64,000 nt of DNA from Adineta ricciae (Eukaryota > Rotifera > Eurotatoria > Adinetida > Adinetidae), in assembly GCA_905250025.1 (NCBI GenBank), contig CAJNOJ010000358.1, forward strand, positions 1 to 64,000. Direction: 5' to 3'. The notes under the pieces were generated by a model that did not search any database, had not been told where the DNA came from, and saw nothing but the letters and a program-made list of their open reading frames with translations. A program made the position numbers and the translations under genes. Each line of letters begins with the position of its first letter. Within the stretch, counting starts at the first letter, position 1. Positions 44,060-56,901 of the stretch are shown here, one piece after another.

Positions 44060-44851
44060 ATGGCGAAGGCAACTGAAGAACTTTTGAGTATGATCACAAA
44101 GGAGACCAAAACTTTATTGGCAGAAATTCATCAAGACATTCAGGAGACGAAAGCATTGACTGATGATGATCGTACGAAATGCATGAAGATTTGCCAGCAA
44201 GTGGAAAATGAACACAAACGACTGAAAATCCAATTTCTTAATCAATCAATATCATTGATCGGTCAAGCACTGGAAACATCGGATCCACAAAAAATCCTCC
44301 AAATTCGTCAAGCATGGGCATTGGCATTGGAAAATCTTGTACGTCAATGTAGAACTATTGCTTGTCCATTGTTGGAGTTATTAGGAGTCTTATCTCGGCA
44401 AGACGCAAAACTTGGGAAGAAATATGCAGGTCTCCTCACGGGCGCAGTTTTGAGTTCTTGTTTGTGCGGTGCAGCCATCGTAGTATTAATTGCTCATTAT
44501 CATCCCGGTTGTTGTTTCCAGCTAGCAGCCGAGGCTGTACTTGTAGTTGCAGGTGGAGCATTGTTAGCCATAGCAGTTGCTGTTGGCTGTATCACAGGCT
44601 GTGTAACGGTGGCAAGACTACGCACAGTCTATAGCAAATGTTCGGATTCCGTTCGATTGATGTTGGTTAGTTGTTTTCCATGCTGCTTTGATGGCTCAAC
44701 TAAAGATCCAAATGAAGCAGAGTTGGCAAGTATCATCGAAAAAGCGATTAACACTCTCAATATCAAGGAGGATACATGGTTCAACCGTCCAGCGCTAGAA
44801 ATGTTGAAAGGATCCGCCGAAACCGAACGTGATCATTTGACAAATTCATGA
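44060..44851 (+). CDS. Coiled-coil/two-TM protein, paralogue B
   Basis: The 263 residues have the same layout as the divergent neighbour at 42807-43598. The conserved blocks include KALTDDDRTKCMKICQQVEN, HKRLKIQFLNQSI, SDPQKILQIRQAWALALENL and NTLNIKEDTW. The two hydrophobic segments are about 127-150 and 157-181 and are richer in Gly/Ala/Cys than in the sister (AGLLTGAVLSSCLCGAAIVV). Intact and single-exon in the coding part. Strong conservation in the helical arm and drift in the membrane part suggest the arm binds a shared partner; this is inference. Function unknown. Confidence 0.78.
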   Translation: MAKATEELLSMITKETKTLLAEIHQDIQETKALTDDDRTKCMKICQQVENEHKRLKIQFLNQSISLIGQALETSDPQKILQIRQAWALALENLVRQCRTIACPLLELLGVLSRQDAKLGKKYAGLLTGAVLSSCLCGAAIVVLIAHYHPGCCFQLAAEAVLVVAGGALLAIAVAVGCITGCVTVARLRTVYSKCSDSVRLMLVSCFPCCFDGSTKDPNEAELASIIEKAINTLNIKEDTWFNRPALEMLKGSAETERDHLTNS

Positions 44852-45504
44852 CTGGCATGTCCTCGCACAATATTTTATTTCGAAATAAAAATACGGTCAA
44901 TCAAAGATTTCTCACACAGTAAAAGAACACATTCCCTTCTACGATACCGAGTATGACATGAACCATAGTCGTGTTGTCCTGAGACTAAAATCAGTGACAA
45001 TATTAGAGTATTATCATGTGCTCATAAATAGTTTATCGATCAATTTATCAATCATATAACGACACTGATTTGTTTCTTACTGCTTAGAACATAAGGGTAT
45101 GATTACTTGAGAAAAGGAGTATGTCGACGCGCATCTTAGCACTCGAGATGGAAGAAAAATCAGACTGGATAATAATTCGTCGTATAAAGCTTTGTGTACA
45201 TGAGTCATCAAAAATAGTATATATTGTCATCAGCTGGAATGAGAGGAAGGAAAATGACGTCATATATGGATTTATTCCTCCTCTTTCCATGCTTTCGGTT
45301 ATATCCAATTCTATTCGTTTTTTGTCATCAAAGTTGGGGAAAAGCCAGCAGAATGTTAGTGTATAAATCACGTGGAATTAGATGCTCTCATATCATTTAC
45401 GCATCAGATGTTGATAGACACAGTAAAACACATCTCCTAGCAAACCATTTGATATGTTTCAGATAAAAATCTATTAGAAATTTTCCTCATTCCTTCAAAG
45501 ATTC
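44852..45504. other. No gene recognised
   Basis: Overlapping open frames on both strands at 45084-45466 have no family resemblance. No repeat seen. Confidence 0.5.
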
Positions 45505-47177
45505 ATGTCTAATGCAAACGAATCTCACCTTGATACAGTACCAACGGAAATTCTTTATCGGATTTGCGACGGACTCGATGCAGAGACAATTCTTTTTTCG
45601 TTCCGTTGTGTATGTAAACGATTTCATACAATCAGCAAAAGTTACGATCATTATCACTTGGATCTACGTCGGATGGAGTATTTAACTGATCCTAAAACTG
45701 TCACTTCGCTTACATTGGCAAACGAAGACAAATCAACTCGTTCAATGGAATACTTCTTCGACCACTTTTCTCTTCAAACGTTTTAGCCAATTGGCTTTAA
45801 TAACTTTCGCTTTGCATCATAGCATCGATTTCGATAGGATTTCAAAGTTTATTAAACAATCATCTTTGACAACATTCTCAATATGGCTTTGTAACTACGA
45901 TTTCAGAAGCTTTAAAAGTTTAATAGAAGCACTCAAATCGTGTCGATTAAAGAATCTGATCATCCTTGATATGATTGACTGGCCAAATCTAGCATTTACC
46001 ATCAGTACGTTAACTGACTTATAGAAATTAGTTTTGAAATCGTTTCACAAACAACCGTTCGATCAGTTTATTGAGTCACAGCTCAACAATGAGGAAGTCA
46101 GCAGTTTAACTTCATCGTCAATAAACATGCAAACTGAAGTCGTCATACAATACATCGAATCGATTCTAATGCGCTGTCCTCAATTGCAATATCTTCAATT
46201 GGACAGCTTAGGAAACCAAACGGATAAATCGTTATTCGACGGTTACAAATGAGAGAATTTGATCGAAACCAGATTACCTTTATTGAAACAATTCGAATTC
46301 AATTTTTCTTATCACCCACCTAAATTTGGAAACACTTTCAATGTTGACGCATCGTTCGATGCGATTACGTTGCTAATGAAGATAAGAAATAGTACGATGT
46401 TTATTCAGTACCAATGAATATTCGAGAGGAATTCGATTATTCTTGTCATCGAATGACAGTCTTAGATTCAGTGTCGCCAACCATCGATGAAAATAAAGCG
46501 AACGTCGTTTATGTACATCGATTAATTTTGAATTTGAATCAATTAATGATTGAAAATACTCAAGCGAGGGTAATTGTCATCTGAAGTTTCAAGAAAATCA
46601 TACAGAGTTTTTTTTTACTTCTAGACTAATTTAGTAACGAAGTATCAATTTCGAAATGTGAAAGAACTAGTTTTGATCATTAATCGAGAATGGTCAAACA
46701 ATGCCATCGAATGTCTTTCGACAATGATTGTTTTATCAAATCTCGAGAAGGTACATTTGAAAATCGACGATAAATGTAAATTTGTCAGAGATTTGGATGT
46801 GAAATTGAAAGTTCTACTCAAACAAGCATGGGATCTTCGTTCGTTGAAAATAACTTGTACGAATGCTAAAACAAGAAAACTGATCGTTCGAGATAAAATC
46901 GCGTTATACCGACCAACTTGATATTGAAGTCCAAGATTTGGATGATGTCAAAACAGTATTGAAAAACGAGAAATACTTATCACATGTCACATTTCGCCCT
47001 ATCCAGGATGACAATGTTAACTTGGTTGATGAAATTGAAGATTGGCTTCCACATATGAAAAAGAATTATAATTTACTTCAAGCAAAGGAGTGTATATATG
47101 GCTCGACTAAAGTACGAGTGCAAACGTTTGTTTTTATTTTGCAAGAGTTTTGCATACGTATGGGCCTTATTTCGTAG
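45505..47177 (+). pseudogene. F-box/LRR gene, decayed
   Basis: It starts MSNANESHLDTVPTEILYRI with an F-box (VCKRFHTISKSYDH) homologous to the gene at 40950. Leucine-rich pieces follow (LKNLIILDMIDWPNLAF, LQYLQLDSLGN, MKELVLIINREW, LRSLKITC). A frameshift lies at about 45786, in-frame stops at about 46022 and 46250, and another frame change near 46920. A GT-AG intron at about 46570-46625 corresponds to the intron in the intact paralogue. Probably a tandem duplicate that lost function. Confidence 0.75.
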
Positions 47178-47245
47178 ATAATAAAACTTTTATTTCTAAA
47201 TGAGTTTTTCTATGCATGTTGAAATACGAAAGTTCTACTTAAAAA

Positions 47246-50159
47246 TCATGCACTTCTCGGAGTATCAACATATACCAAGTGTACGATTGTTTTCGGCTTT
47301 GAACTCTTTTTTCGCCGTCGATATCGTCGATGTTTTGCCACTGGATCAATTTTGAAGAAATACTTCAATACATCCATTATAACAATACCAGAGAGTACAC
47401 ACCCAATCGCTATGATTGCTATATATACAAAAGATTGTTTAACGATGGTTTTGATCATAAGACTTGTGCTCTTTACTTCACAAAATCGCCCAGTAAAATC
47501 AGGCGTTGTGCATTCACAAGTAAAATTCAGTAGTATTGAGCGGCATTGACCATTGTTTTGACAGGTAATGTTTTGACAATAATCGATTGTTGATTCACAA
47601 TGAATGCCGTTGTAGCCAGAATGACATTTGCATTGAAACGTCGTGGCACTAGTTTGATTACAAACACCACGATCGAGACGAGTCCACGGTTGACATGGTC
47701 GATTATCAATTTCACAATTAGATCCAATAAAATCTTGCATACATGCACATCTGTAAGAAGACGGTGAGAGATTTATACATGAACCGTTATTAATACATGG
47801 TTTCGTCATTTGACAAAGATCGACACTAACATTACAATTGAGACCGATGTTGCCATTTGAACATGTTGGTATGTATAAGACTGATACATTAGATGCGAGT
47901 GTAGTTTGAATTTTACCAGTACTGATTACCATTGTCGAAGAGGAAGATGCTTCACTTGTATTTGGATCATCGATCGAAGTAGTAGGTATGGTAGTTGGTG
48001 CAGTCGAGAAAAATGGTTCGGAAAGATTTTGCCCACAAATAGCGTGGAAATTTGGAAATAAATTCGACGACAGATAATATGAGACGTTTGTTCCTATTTG
48101 TAGACGTGCGGCGTTGATTGTTCGTGATATATCAATCATTGTTATACTTCTGTTGAAAAAACAATCTAATGGACAATTATAAAGAATCGTATTTGTTGTA
48201 ATATTTGCATTCGTAAAATTGGACGGTCCTAAACATTTAATATTGAACACTTGACGAGTATTTTCGAAGACTATATTGCAATTATATAAATCAACAATAT
48301 CGAAATTAGTTGGAATGGTTGGATTGCTTTGGATGGTCGTATTTAATAATTGGTATGGACTTTGTGAGGCTGTGAGAAAATAAGAAAGCATCTGTGGCAT
48401 GCAACATACGAAGTCATGTGAACATACCCTTTCCACAAGCACAACAATTCAGCTCTGGAAAATTAAATCGTTCTCCTAATGTCCACTGATTACCTGAGGT
48501 AAAACTTCCATCTGCACAGAACTTGAAAATAACCTCATATTCAAAACAACTCCATCCACGCGTAGTGGGACTTCCGGAATACTTATTTGTCCAATTTGAT
48601 GTGTCAATACAATCTATTCAAGAAAATCAAGACGTATAAATTAATTCTAATCAAATATATTTACTTGGTGGTATGTATCGATTTGTAACGGCTGTTGATA
48701 AACATTGAATAAAATCATGTCGGCATAGCATCGAGGCATTCTGTGATGCTTGTATACCTTTGCACGACAAATTGTAATCACTTGTTGTCCAATTCGTAAA
48801 GTATAACAAATAATTATCTTGAGGAATCGTAATAGCATACGTTACCGATAAATTCATTGTGTCGATGACTAATGTACAATTGAATATTGTAAAATCGATA
48901 TTGGAAACGGTTTCAATCGCTGTCACTGGATTTGTAAATAATTTACATGTCATATTGCATGCATAGCTATTCCCGTATGTATCAATGCAAAGAACATTAG
49001 TACCACTCGTATTATAATGTGCATTGCTCATTAGTTTGGGAACAACTTTTGTTGATGCGTATCCTGATGATGGAACGAACCATAGCGGCCATCCTAGAAT
49101 ATATTGAGAATACTGTAGAAGTTTTCTTTGCAATTTAGGTATTACCTTTGCCGCAACCGCAACAGTTAAACTCTGGGTATTTGAAAAATGACCCTAAAGT
49201 CCAGTGATAGTTTGTTGTGAAAGTTGCACCATAACACCAGGCAAGGTTGGTTTCAAGATCAGAACAAGTGTATTGGATAAATATATGATTTACAAGAGAA
49301 TTATTGTTTGTCCACTGTGGTGTGTCGAGACAATCTAAATGAGATGCAAGTTTTCTCAATTCGATATTGTAAGAGCCGAAAAGTATACCTGACGATGCGC
49401 ATCTATATGTGGTTGTTGTTGGTAAACATTGCGCAGAATTGTGACGACATATCATCGAAGAATTTTCCGGTAAAGTTGAGTTGAAACATGTAAAATTGTA
49501 ATCACTATTCATCCAATTCGTGAAAAAGATCAAGTAACTATTTTGTGGAATGTCCAAAGCGTATCTCATTGAAGTGTCAGCTGTTTGTGCAATCAATGTA
49601 CAATTAGACGAGTTAAAGTTATTGTCGGTAATAGTTGACAACGATACGACTGGACTCATCCATGTTTTGCATGTCATATTACATACGTCAGAATTGCCAA
49701 GAACATCGATGCATTTCAGATTATTGCCAGTTGAATTGTCGAGTCTTTTTGTGTGTTTAGGAATCGCTTTCAAAGCTGCACTACCATTTTTTGGTGCAAA
49801 CCATATTGGCCATCCTAGACACACCTTAGCAAATAGATGATTGACAAACTCTTAATTTACCTTTCCCACAGCCACAACAATTAAATTCCGGGTAACGATA
49901 GATACTGCCTCCTGTCCAATAGCTGTCCCATGCAAAATCACCATTAGCACACCATGATTTATTGAACTGATAGTCAGTACAAGAATGAGCAGGATTTCCA
50001 TTAAGCCAATTGTTAGTATCATTGCAGATAGTTACGTTCAATGCTCTATAATCGAAGTCATTTTATTCATGAAAAACGAAGACAAACAATTTAATTCACG
50101 TACATATGCGATGAAAAAAACAAACTGATAATAACTACTTGATATTTTAAGAACACCAT
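47246..50159 (-). CDS. EGF-domain type I membrane protein with NCCxCGKG modules, seven exons
   Basis: Exons (minus strand): 50104-50159, 49861-50045, 49389-49814, 49146-49334, 48665-49093, 48429-48613 and 47246-48369. All are joined by 46-59-bp GT-AG introns with phase kept. Exon 1 is a signal peptide (MVFLKYQVVIISLFFSSH). The ectodomain has three modules running from CxDTxNW to FNCCGCGKG or LNCCACGK, alternating with three Cys-containing modules of about 140 residues (two beginning GWPIWFAP or GWPLWFVP). A Thr/Ser-rich stretch follows, then three EGF-like domains (PCINNGSCINLSPSSYRCAC, CKCHSGYNGIHCE, CQNNGQCRS). One TM segment (VYIAIIAIGCVLSGIVIMDV) and a basic tail (KHRRYRRRKK) end it. It is probably an adhesion or receptor protein at the cell surface. 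The intron at 49335-49388 is a multiple of three without stops and could be retained. Confidence 0.85.
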
Positions 50160-51508
50160 TTAGTACTTTTTTCTAACTCAGACCGATCTTCCATTGTTCA
50201 AATGAAACAAAACTAACAATTTAAAATAACGCACATTCATCGACATTTAAGACAGATTCTATTTCTGTTCGATTATTTGAACAATATTTAAACAAAGAAA
50301 AATCAACATTATGCGCACTTTCATCTAACTTCTATTCTATGGGTGTTTGTATTGATTTTTCTCAAATTTACAATTGTCACGTATATAAAACAAATGTAAA
50401 TATCAATTGAAGACTCAATTGGTGACAAAAACTTCCTGATGGGAAGAACCTCGAGAATTATTGTTCGAAAGAATCTTGAAGGCGAGGGAAAGGAATGCAA
50501 AATGTTGTGTTCAGTCGGTGAAGTATCATTTATATTTGCATAGAATTAAATGAGATCTTAACTAGTGAAAAGTAATCAAAATCATAGAACAAATAACAAT
50601 AATATTATGCGGCGGAATATTTTATAAAAAAAAAGTTTGATAAATTCGATGGTTGTTGTTCATGTGAATCTTATTAGATATCTTTCTTATCGAAGTTTGA
50701 AGAGCAGTGATTTGTATATGAGCAACGTGACATACTCATCTATTTCTTGCTTTATATAAAAAACACTACTTTGTTTTCAAAGTAACAGGACTTATGTTTT
50801 CAATTATCATCATCATATGTCATTTCAATGAACAGATGTAAATAGGCAAGTGAATGAGATCGTTCTCCTTAATTATTTATTCCTATATTTAATTCTGAAA
50901 AAGGATAGAAGAAAAAGTCTAATAGAAAAAACAAAAGTTAACAATAAATATCGTTACTTATTTCAGTTAAATAAGTTCAAATGGTAATGCCCCTATCTAC
51001 TATTGTCAATTCAAGTCTATTTAACTATTGCAACACCACATTTCAATCTTCATCATACAGATTGGACAAACGAACATGAAATTGATGTTACATTACAACA
51101 TGGTTGCCTTAACGTTTCAGCTACAACTGAGGGCGTGGATGCGAGTGCAGCCCGCAAGAGGGAAGTCACCCACAGCCTTAGCATGATTCATAACAATTAG
51201 TTCCCGATCGCCGCGTAGTTCATTGATTGATAGTTAATAATCAGTTAGTTAACGATTCATAATCAATTAGTTACAAGGTTAAAAGCCGACAACTCGAAGA
51301 AGACATTTAATACTCGAATCGAGTTAACGATTTGTACACTACTCAGGTTGATAGGATATTTCGAACATGAGAGAGTAATTTTTATTTCAAAAATCGAACA
51401 AATTACGTTTTTATGTAATTAGAAATGTGCAGGAATAGAGTCGATATAAAAATGTCTTCATATTAACCTCTTTAATATAAATAAATCGCCAGTAGTCTTT
51501 TCCAATAA
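50160..51508. other. No gene recognised
   Basis: AT-rich spacer. A short GC-richer patch near 51130-51180 (GAGGGCGTGGATGCGAGTGC) is open for 65 residues but resembles nothing known to me. Confidence 0.5.
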
Positions 51509-54500
51509 TTACAAACATGCATTCAGAAAAATGGTAATATCACCAGATTTCTTATTTGTAACTACTAAATCGATTTTTTTATCTTTATTGAAATCAGCTG
51601 AAACCAAAGCACTTGGCCAGACATGTGTTGCATATGTTCTTTGAAAAAGAAGACTTGTGGTTCCATTGCCAAATAATATGCTGATGTCGTTGGCTCCTTG
51701 GTTGACAACAGCGATATCGATTTTGTCATCCCGATTAAAATCACCTGAGAGCAAAGTAGTAGGTCCGGTTCCTACTTTGAATTTCATTAATGTCTGAAAA
51801 GTTCCGTTCTGATTACCATACAAAATACTAATCGTATTTTCACCCTGATTGGCGGTAACTAAATCCATATAGTGATCATTATTGAAATCAATAGATATGA
51901 TGGAATATGGATTGGGACCAGTTTTGTACATAATATGAGACTGGAATGTTCCATTACCCCGTCCAAATAATACGCTGACATTTTTTCCATAATAATTACT
52001 CACTGCTAAATCTAAGATGTTATCATCATTGAAGTATCCTGCAGTTAGCGAAGTTGGCTGATTACCCACCGGAAATTGGAAGTTATTACTGGTATTGAAA
52101 GTATGATTTTTCCTGGCCAACAGTATAATGATGGAGTTGTTGTTTTGATTAGTCAATGCTAAATCCAAATTTGAATCACCATTGAAATCGGCAGTTAATA
52201 CAAAAGTAGCATTGAATGGAAGTGAATAATCTATTTGATTTCCAAGCGTACCATCTGCGCTACCATATAATATACGAAGCATGTTATTGTTATAGATTAG
52301 AATTAGATCTAACATCTTATCATTGTTAATGTCACCTGATGTCATAAATTGATGATTTTGTTTCATTGCATACGGTACTCGCCCTTCAAAAAGTCCGTTT
52401 CCACTGCCTAATAGAATGTAATTTGCTGCATCTCCGTGGCAGATGATAACTAAATCCAGATGATTATCTAGATTAACATCGAATGACACCAATGATCTTG
52501 GTCCGGAACCAACGGCATATTTCGTTTGTGACTGAAATTTTCCATTTCCACGGTTGAGAAATACACTAACAGTTCTGTCGTTGACGTTAGTCACTGCTAT
52601 ATCCGTATAGTTATCATGATTAAAGTCGCCAAAAGCAACACCGCTAGGAATAGCTCCTGCAGGATACGGCACACAATCCTGGAAAGTACCATTTAAATTT
52701 CCAAACAATACACAGAAAGTATTCGAACTCCAATTAGGAACTGCCAAGTCTAGTATGCCATCATTGTTAAAGTCAGCAGCATTCATGCTATTTGGCCCAG
52801 ACTGCGTGTCAAATGTGTACTGATCTTGAAATGTTCCATCACCATTACCTATCAGTATACCAACGTTGTCATATTCAAAGTTCGATACTGCTAGATCCAG
52901 TATGCCATCATAGTTAAAGTCACGTGTTATCGAATTATCTGCGCCTGGATAAACATAATAAATAACTTGGTCCTGGAATGTAGCATTGCCATTACCAAGT
53001 AATATACTAATAGTACCATTATCCTGATTGACTATTGACAGATCGATGATTGAGTCATTGTTAAAGTCACCTGTCGCTATTGAACGAGGCCGCTGGCCAG
53101 TTGGATATAATGTACGGTCAGAGAATGTTCCATCACCAACACCTAATAGAACGCTTACGGTATTTTCTTTAAGGTTAGTTGCTACAAGATCTAGAATTCG
53201 ATCATTATTAACATCAGCTGCCGCAACGGAACCCACACTGGCACCAATTTGAAATCGAGTCTGAATACCAAATGAGCCATCACTATTAGCAAGAAGTACA
53301 CTGAGTGCATTGTCGTCTTCGTTTCCTATGATTAAATCCGTAATGTTATCTTTGTTCAAATCAGCTGCTGCAATACTAATGGGAGAAATACCAGTTACAA
53401 AAGTTATTTCAATTGGAAAAGTTCCTGCACTGTTGCCAAATAAAATGTAAAGCGGATTGGTATCTTCGGTAAGAACTGCTACATCTGAGTTTGTGTCGTT
53501 ATTAAAATCTGCCACCACCAGATAGCTTGGAGAAGATCCAATTGTGAAACTTGATGAGGTTAGATATGGTTCCATACAAACATATGCTGTAATTAGATAG
53601 GTCAGCGCCGTATATTTAGTATAAGTCTTTATCGAAAGACATACCTGGTGTTTTAGTCGTCGATCTTAGACCTAACACACATCCCAGAATAATTGCTCCA
53701 ACAACTAAAAGTGCTAATAAGCATATTGGAATGTTATACCTTTTCTTGCGATACCATGAACGTCTAAAAGAATATTTTAGAATTTCTTGTCAGATGTGAA
53801 AGCAGGGTTTACTTGATCTTTGGATAGATATGAGCGCCTAAATATAGAAGTTAACTAACTCGTGAAAGTGAATCGAAAAGCTCTTCGTCTACCTTCGAAA
53901 GGAGGTTCGAGTAAGGTTACTTCAGGAATCACTTGTTTCAAATGGATAATATGAAGATCAGGTGCTGGACTAAATAATGATTGAACAATCATATGAGTAC
54001 CAGGTAGAAGAAGTATTTCCTCTTCCGTGACAAAGTGAGAATGAGCACGTATTGTTCGGCCATTGAACACTTCGACTGAAAACAGTGTTCGACTACCTTC
54101 GTTACCCAAATACATATTATTTTCCAGAACAGTCAATTCAGTCGTACACGACGAGAACGCCCACCATGTAACAGGAGTTCCAGGAGGAAATTCTGCGCTC
54201 AAGTTTTTCGTCACACCTCTCCAAACTGTCAATGGTGGAACACATGGTAATTTCACCAGAGCACTTAAGAAAAGTTTCATGTATTTGAAATAAGGTTGCA
54301 GTTCCGAACGAGGGCACGTCTTCAATGTGTAGTTGAGCATGGAATAAAGACTACGATGTGGTGCTGCCCATTCAATTGAATATAGACGAATAGCTGCACT
54401 CTCATCTATGGTTAAATCATCTGGCGGTTCCTTTGGTGTTTCATCAAGTGCCATTTGGACATAGAATGACAAATTATAGAGAATACTATCTAGTGGAGCA

Positions 54501-54928
54501 CAAGCCTCTCCAAGTGATAAGAGAGGTTCTTCGGCGTATTCGATGAGAGGATCGAGATCTGTTGGAGGAGGGTTGTCCGCTGTTGTATTTTTTGTATATG
54601 GATCTTTTGCATCAAGTTCAGCATCTCGATTATTTACCATACCACCATCATTGCCGATAGTGTCTAGTGACTTGTCCAACCTTTTATCATCGATATCCAT
54701 TATAAAAGTCTGAGAATCCATTCCGCGAAGCTCATTAGAGAACACAGTAACATCCTTAGTCTGTGTACGAGCATTTCTTGTCTTTTTACGCGGTTTTTCA
54801 TAACGAGTCCGTGGATCATACATTGGTTGAGGCTCAAAAATCGCATTGTCCTCGTGGAAATTGAACATTGGTGAAGTTTGATTGTGAATATTTCTTGTGT
54901 GCAGTTTGCTCTTGTTATCGTAGTCCAT
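51509..54928 (-). CDS. ADP-ribosyltransferase / TM / FG-GAP repeat fusion protein, four exons
   Basis: Exons: 53893-54928, 53813-53837 (25 bp), 53645-53763 and 51509-53586. Three GT-AG introns of 55, 49 and 58 bp keep the frame, and the total of 3258 bases gives 1085 residues plus stop. Residues about 140-340 are an arginine-specific mono-ADP-ribosyltransferase with the R-S-ExE signature: VWRG (Arg237), WWAFSS (Ser259) and TEEEILLLPG (Glu302, Glu304). A basic stretch (KIKRSWYRKKRYN) precedes one TM segment (about 365-386), which places the enzyme in the cytosol and the C-terminus outside. Residues 400-1085 hold about 14 FG-GAP/VCBS repeats of about 46 residues with calcium-type DFNNDxxxD loops, as in integrin beta-propellers. 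If splicing failed at the first intron, a soluble 357-residue transferase would result. Confidence 0.85.
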
Positions 54929-56901
54929 CAGGTTAAGCTATCGAATTTAAAATGTCGATGTAACTAGTGCTTCTAAAGAAAAAAGTAAATAAGATTTAAT
55001 TTGACTAAAACTATTGTATCATATCGTGAGCGTTAGATTAAAAGTGATTATTTCATTCCTCTTTTGTCACAGAAGTCTTTCGCGAAAATTACAGTATATG
55101 AGGACTGTATGAAATATTTGTATTAGCAAAAATATTCTTAGGCAAGTCAATAAGGCGTCACTACATTTCCTTTATTCGTGCTGATAAGAAAAACTGCTTT
55201 TCTGGTAAAAGATTGAAAGTAGTCTCGACTTCAATTTCTCGTTCGTAAACGATGTTATGTATTGATAAAGAAAAGTCGACTCGTATGCTCTTAACGCACT
55301 CAGTTCACCATGAATATTTCACATAAACAAATGTAATCGAGCAATAAATCGTCATCGTATACTTCAGTTTCACTCTTCTCTCCTTGTTCAAATTAGATGT
55401 TCCACTATCTCGCAGCATTTTACAAAACTATTGATAGTTTCACAGATACTCTGTCAATATTCCTTTAAAAAAAAGAGAATTTCTCGATCATACTTTTGAT
55501 TCTGACGGGATTTCAAATATGATTGATACAGCCGTGATAATTAATGATGATCTGTGTTTGAGAACGACTCAAATCGAAGCTATGGTGATCAATGAAACAG
55601 CCAATAGTTAAAACAAAAATAGAAAAATAGGTAAACATTACAAAAAGAATGACTTTTATATCCGTATTTTGTATAGTAATCATCGAAGCGTGGTTTAATT
55701 TTCGCCAACTATTTCGTAAAAACATCCGATGTTGAGGAGCCCTCATCACAAAAAAGTGTATTTCTCCCTATGCGAGGTATATACTTGTCACTCAACTGAC
55801 AAAAAGAACGAAAGTATATTATTTTTTTCCTATATGTAATAGGTGTAATATTTATAAGGGATGACTGGAAAAGACAGGAAATCAAAATATCGAAAACTAA
55901 TGGCGATAAGACAATTGTCTAAAATGATAATATCGAAAAATAAAATATTCAAAGCATCGTTTTTGTATAACAAAGCAAAATATATTATTGTTGACATTTT
56001 TTTGCTTAAACTTTTTTCATGTCCGATATTTATTTTTCAACAATTTGTCTTTCGACATTTTGTTTGTCGGTGTTTTAGCAGTAGACCGTTTATAATGTAT
56101 AGATATACATTGGATGATCAACAGCCCATTCTACGCATAAATATCGTCGACGTTACCTGACGATTGGGACGGTGAGAGGATTATTTTCAACCTATGCATT
56201 TATGTTGGCTTCTAACCATCTTACAAGGTAAACACGTTTTTATCGCAGATATAAATCGAAATGTGCAGGAAAGAAGGATTAATGGTCGCGAGTTATGTAA
56301 TTTATAATGTTTTTAGTTTGATTCGTTGTTATATGCAGAAATGATAAATCAAACAAGACAAGAATGAAATGATTGCTAATATGGTCTTTTAAATATCAAC
56401 GATAAGAACATTTCACATTTAAATCAGTAAATCTGTTTTTAAGTCAAATAGGATCTGCTTCATGTATAGTTGTCACTTTCACATACTCCTAGTCGAAAGT
56501 AAAACAACGAAAAGACTTGTGACGTAGATCAAGATCATTTCGAAACCCATAAAAATGATTAATATAAAAAAATAATCGCACGTCCTATTTTGTCTTCTGT
56601 TCGATTTTGACAGATATTACTTATCGTTCAGGCCGTAAGATATAGAACAGTATGATAAGAATGGGAATCGATACAGATGTCATACTCACGCATTAACGTA
56701 TGATAAAATCTTGAAAATAAGACGACATAGCCAGGCACATAAGATTAAAATCGTAGTAGATACCATCACCATATCCACACTATCTATCCTAAAAGCCAAT
56801 ATCTCATCTTTCGAAAGTAGAAATATCGTATTGGTAGAAGAAGAAGAGTGCCATAATCAAACAAATACATGTAACTGATAAATACCGTATTGCGTTCTGA
56901 A
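54929..56901. other. Intergenic; two weak open frames
   Basis: A minus-strand frame at 55513-55749 (78 residues) has one hydrophobic segment (VILFVMFTYFSIFVLTIGCF). A plus-strand frame at 55861-56160 is Lys/Phe-rich. Neither resembles a known family, so no gene is claimed. The upstream region of the transferase fusion gene lies at the low end. Confidence 0.4.

Noticed and set aside
53028-53252. Plus-strand frame inside the FG-GAP region
   Set aside because: Antisense of a repeat array with strong protein-level periodicity on the minus strand.
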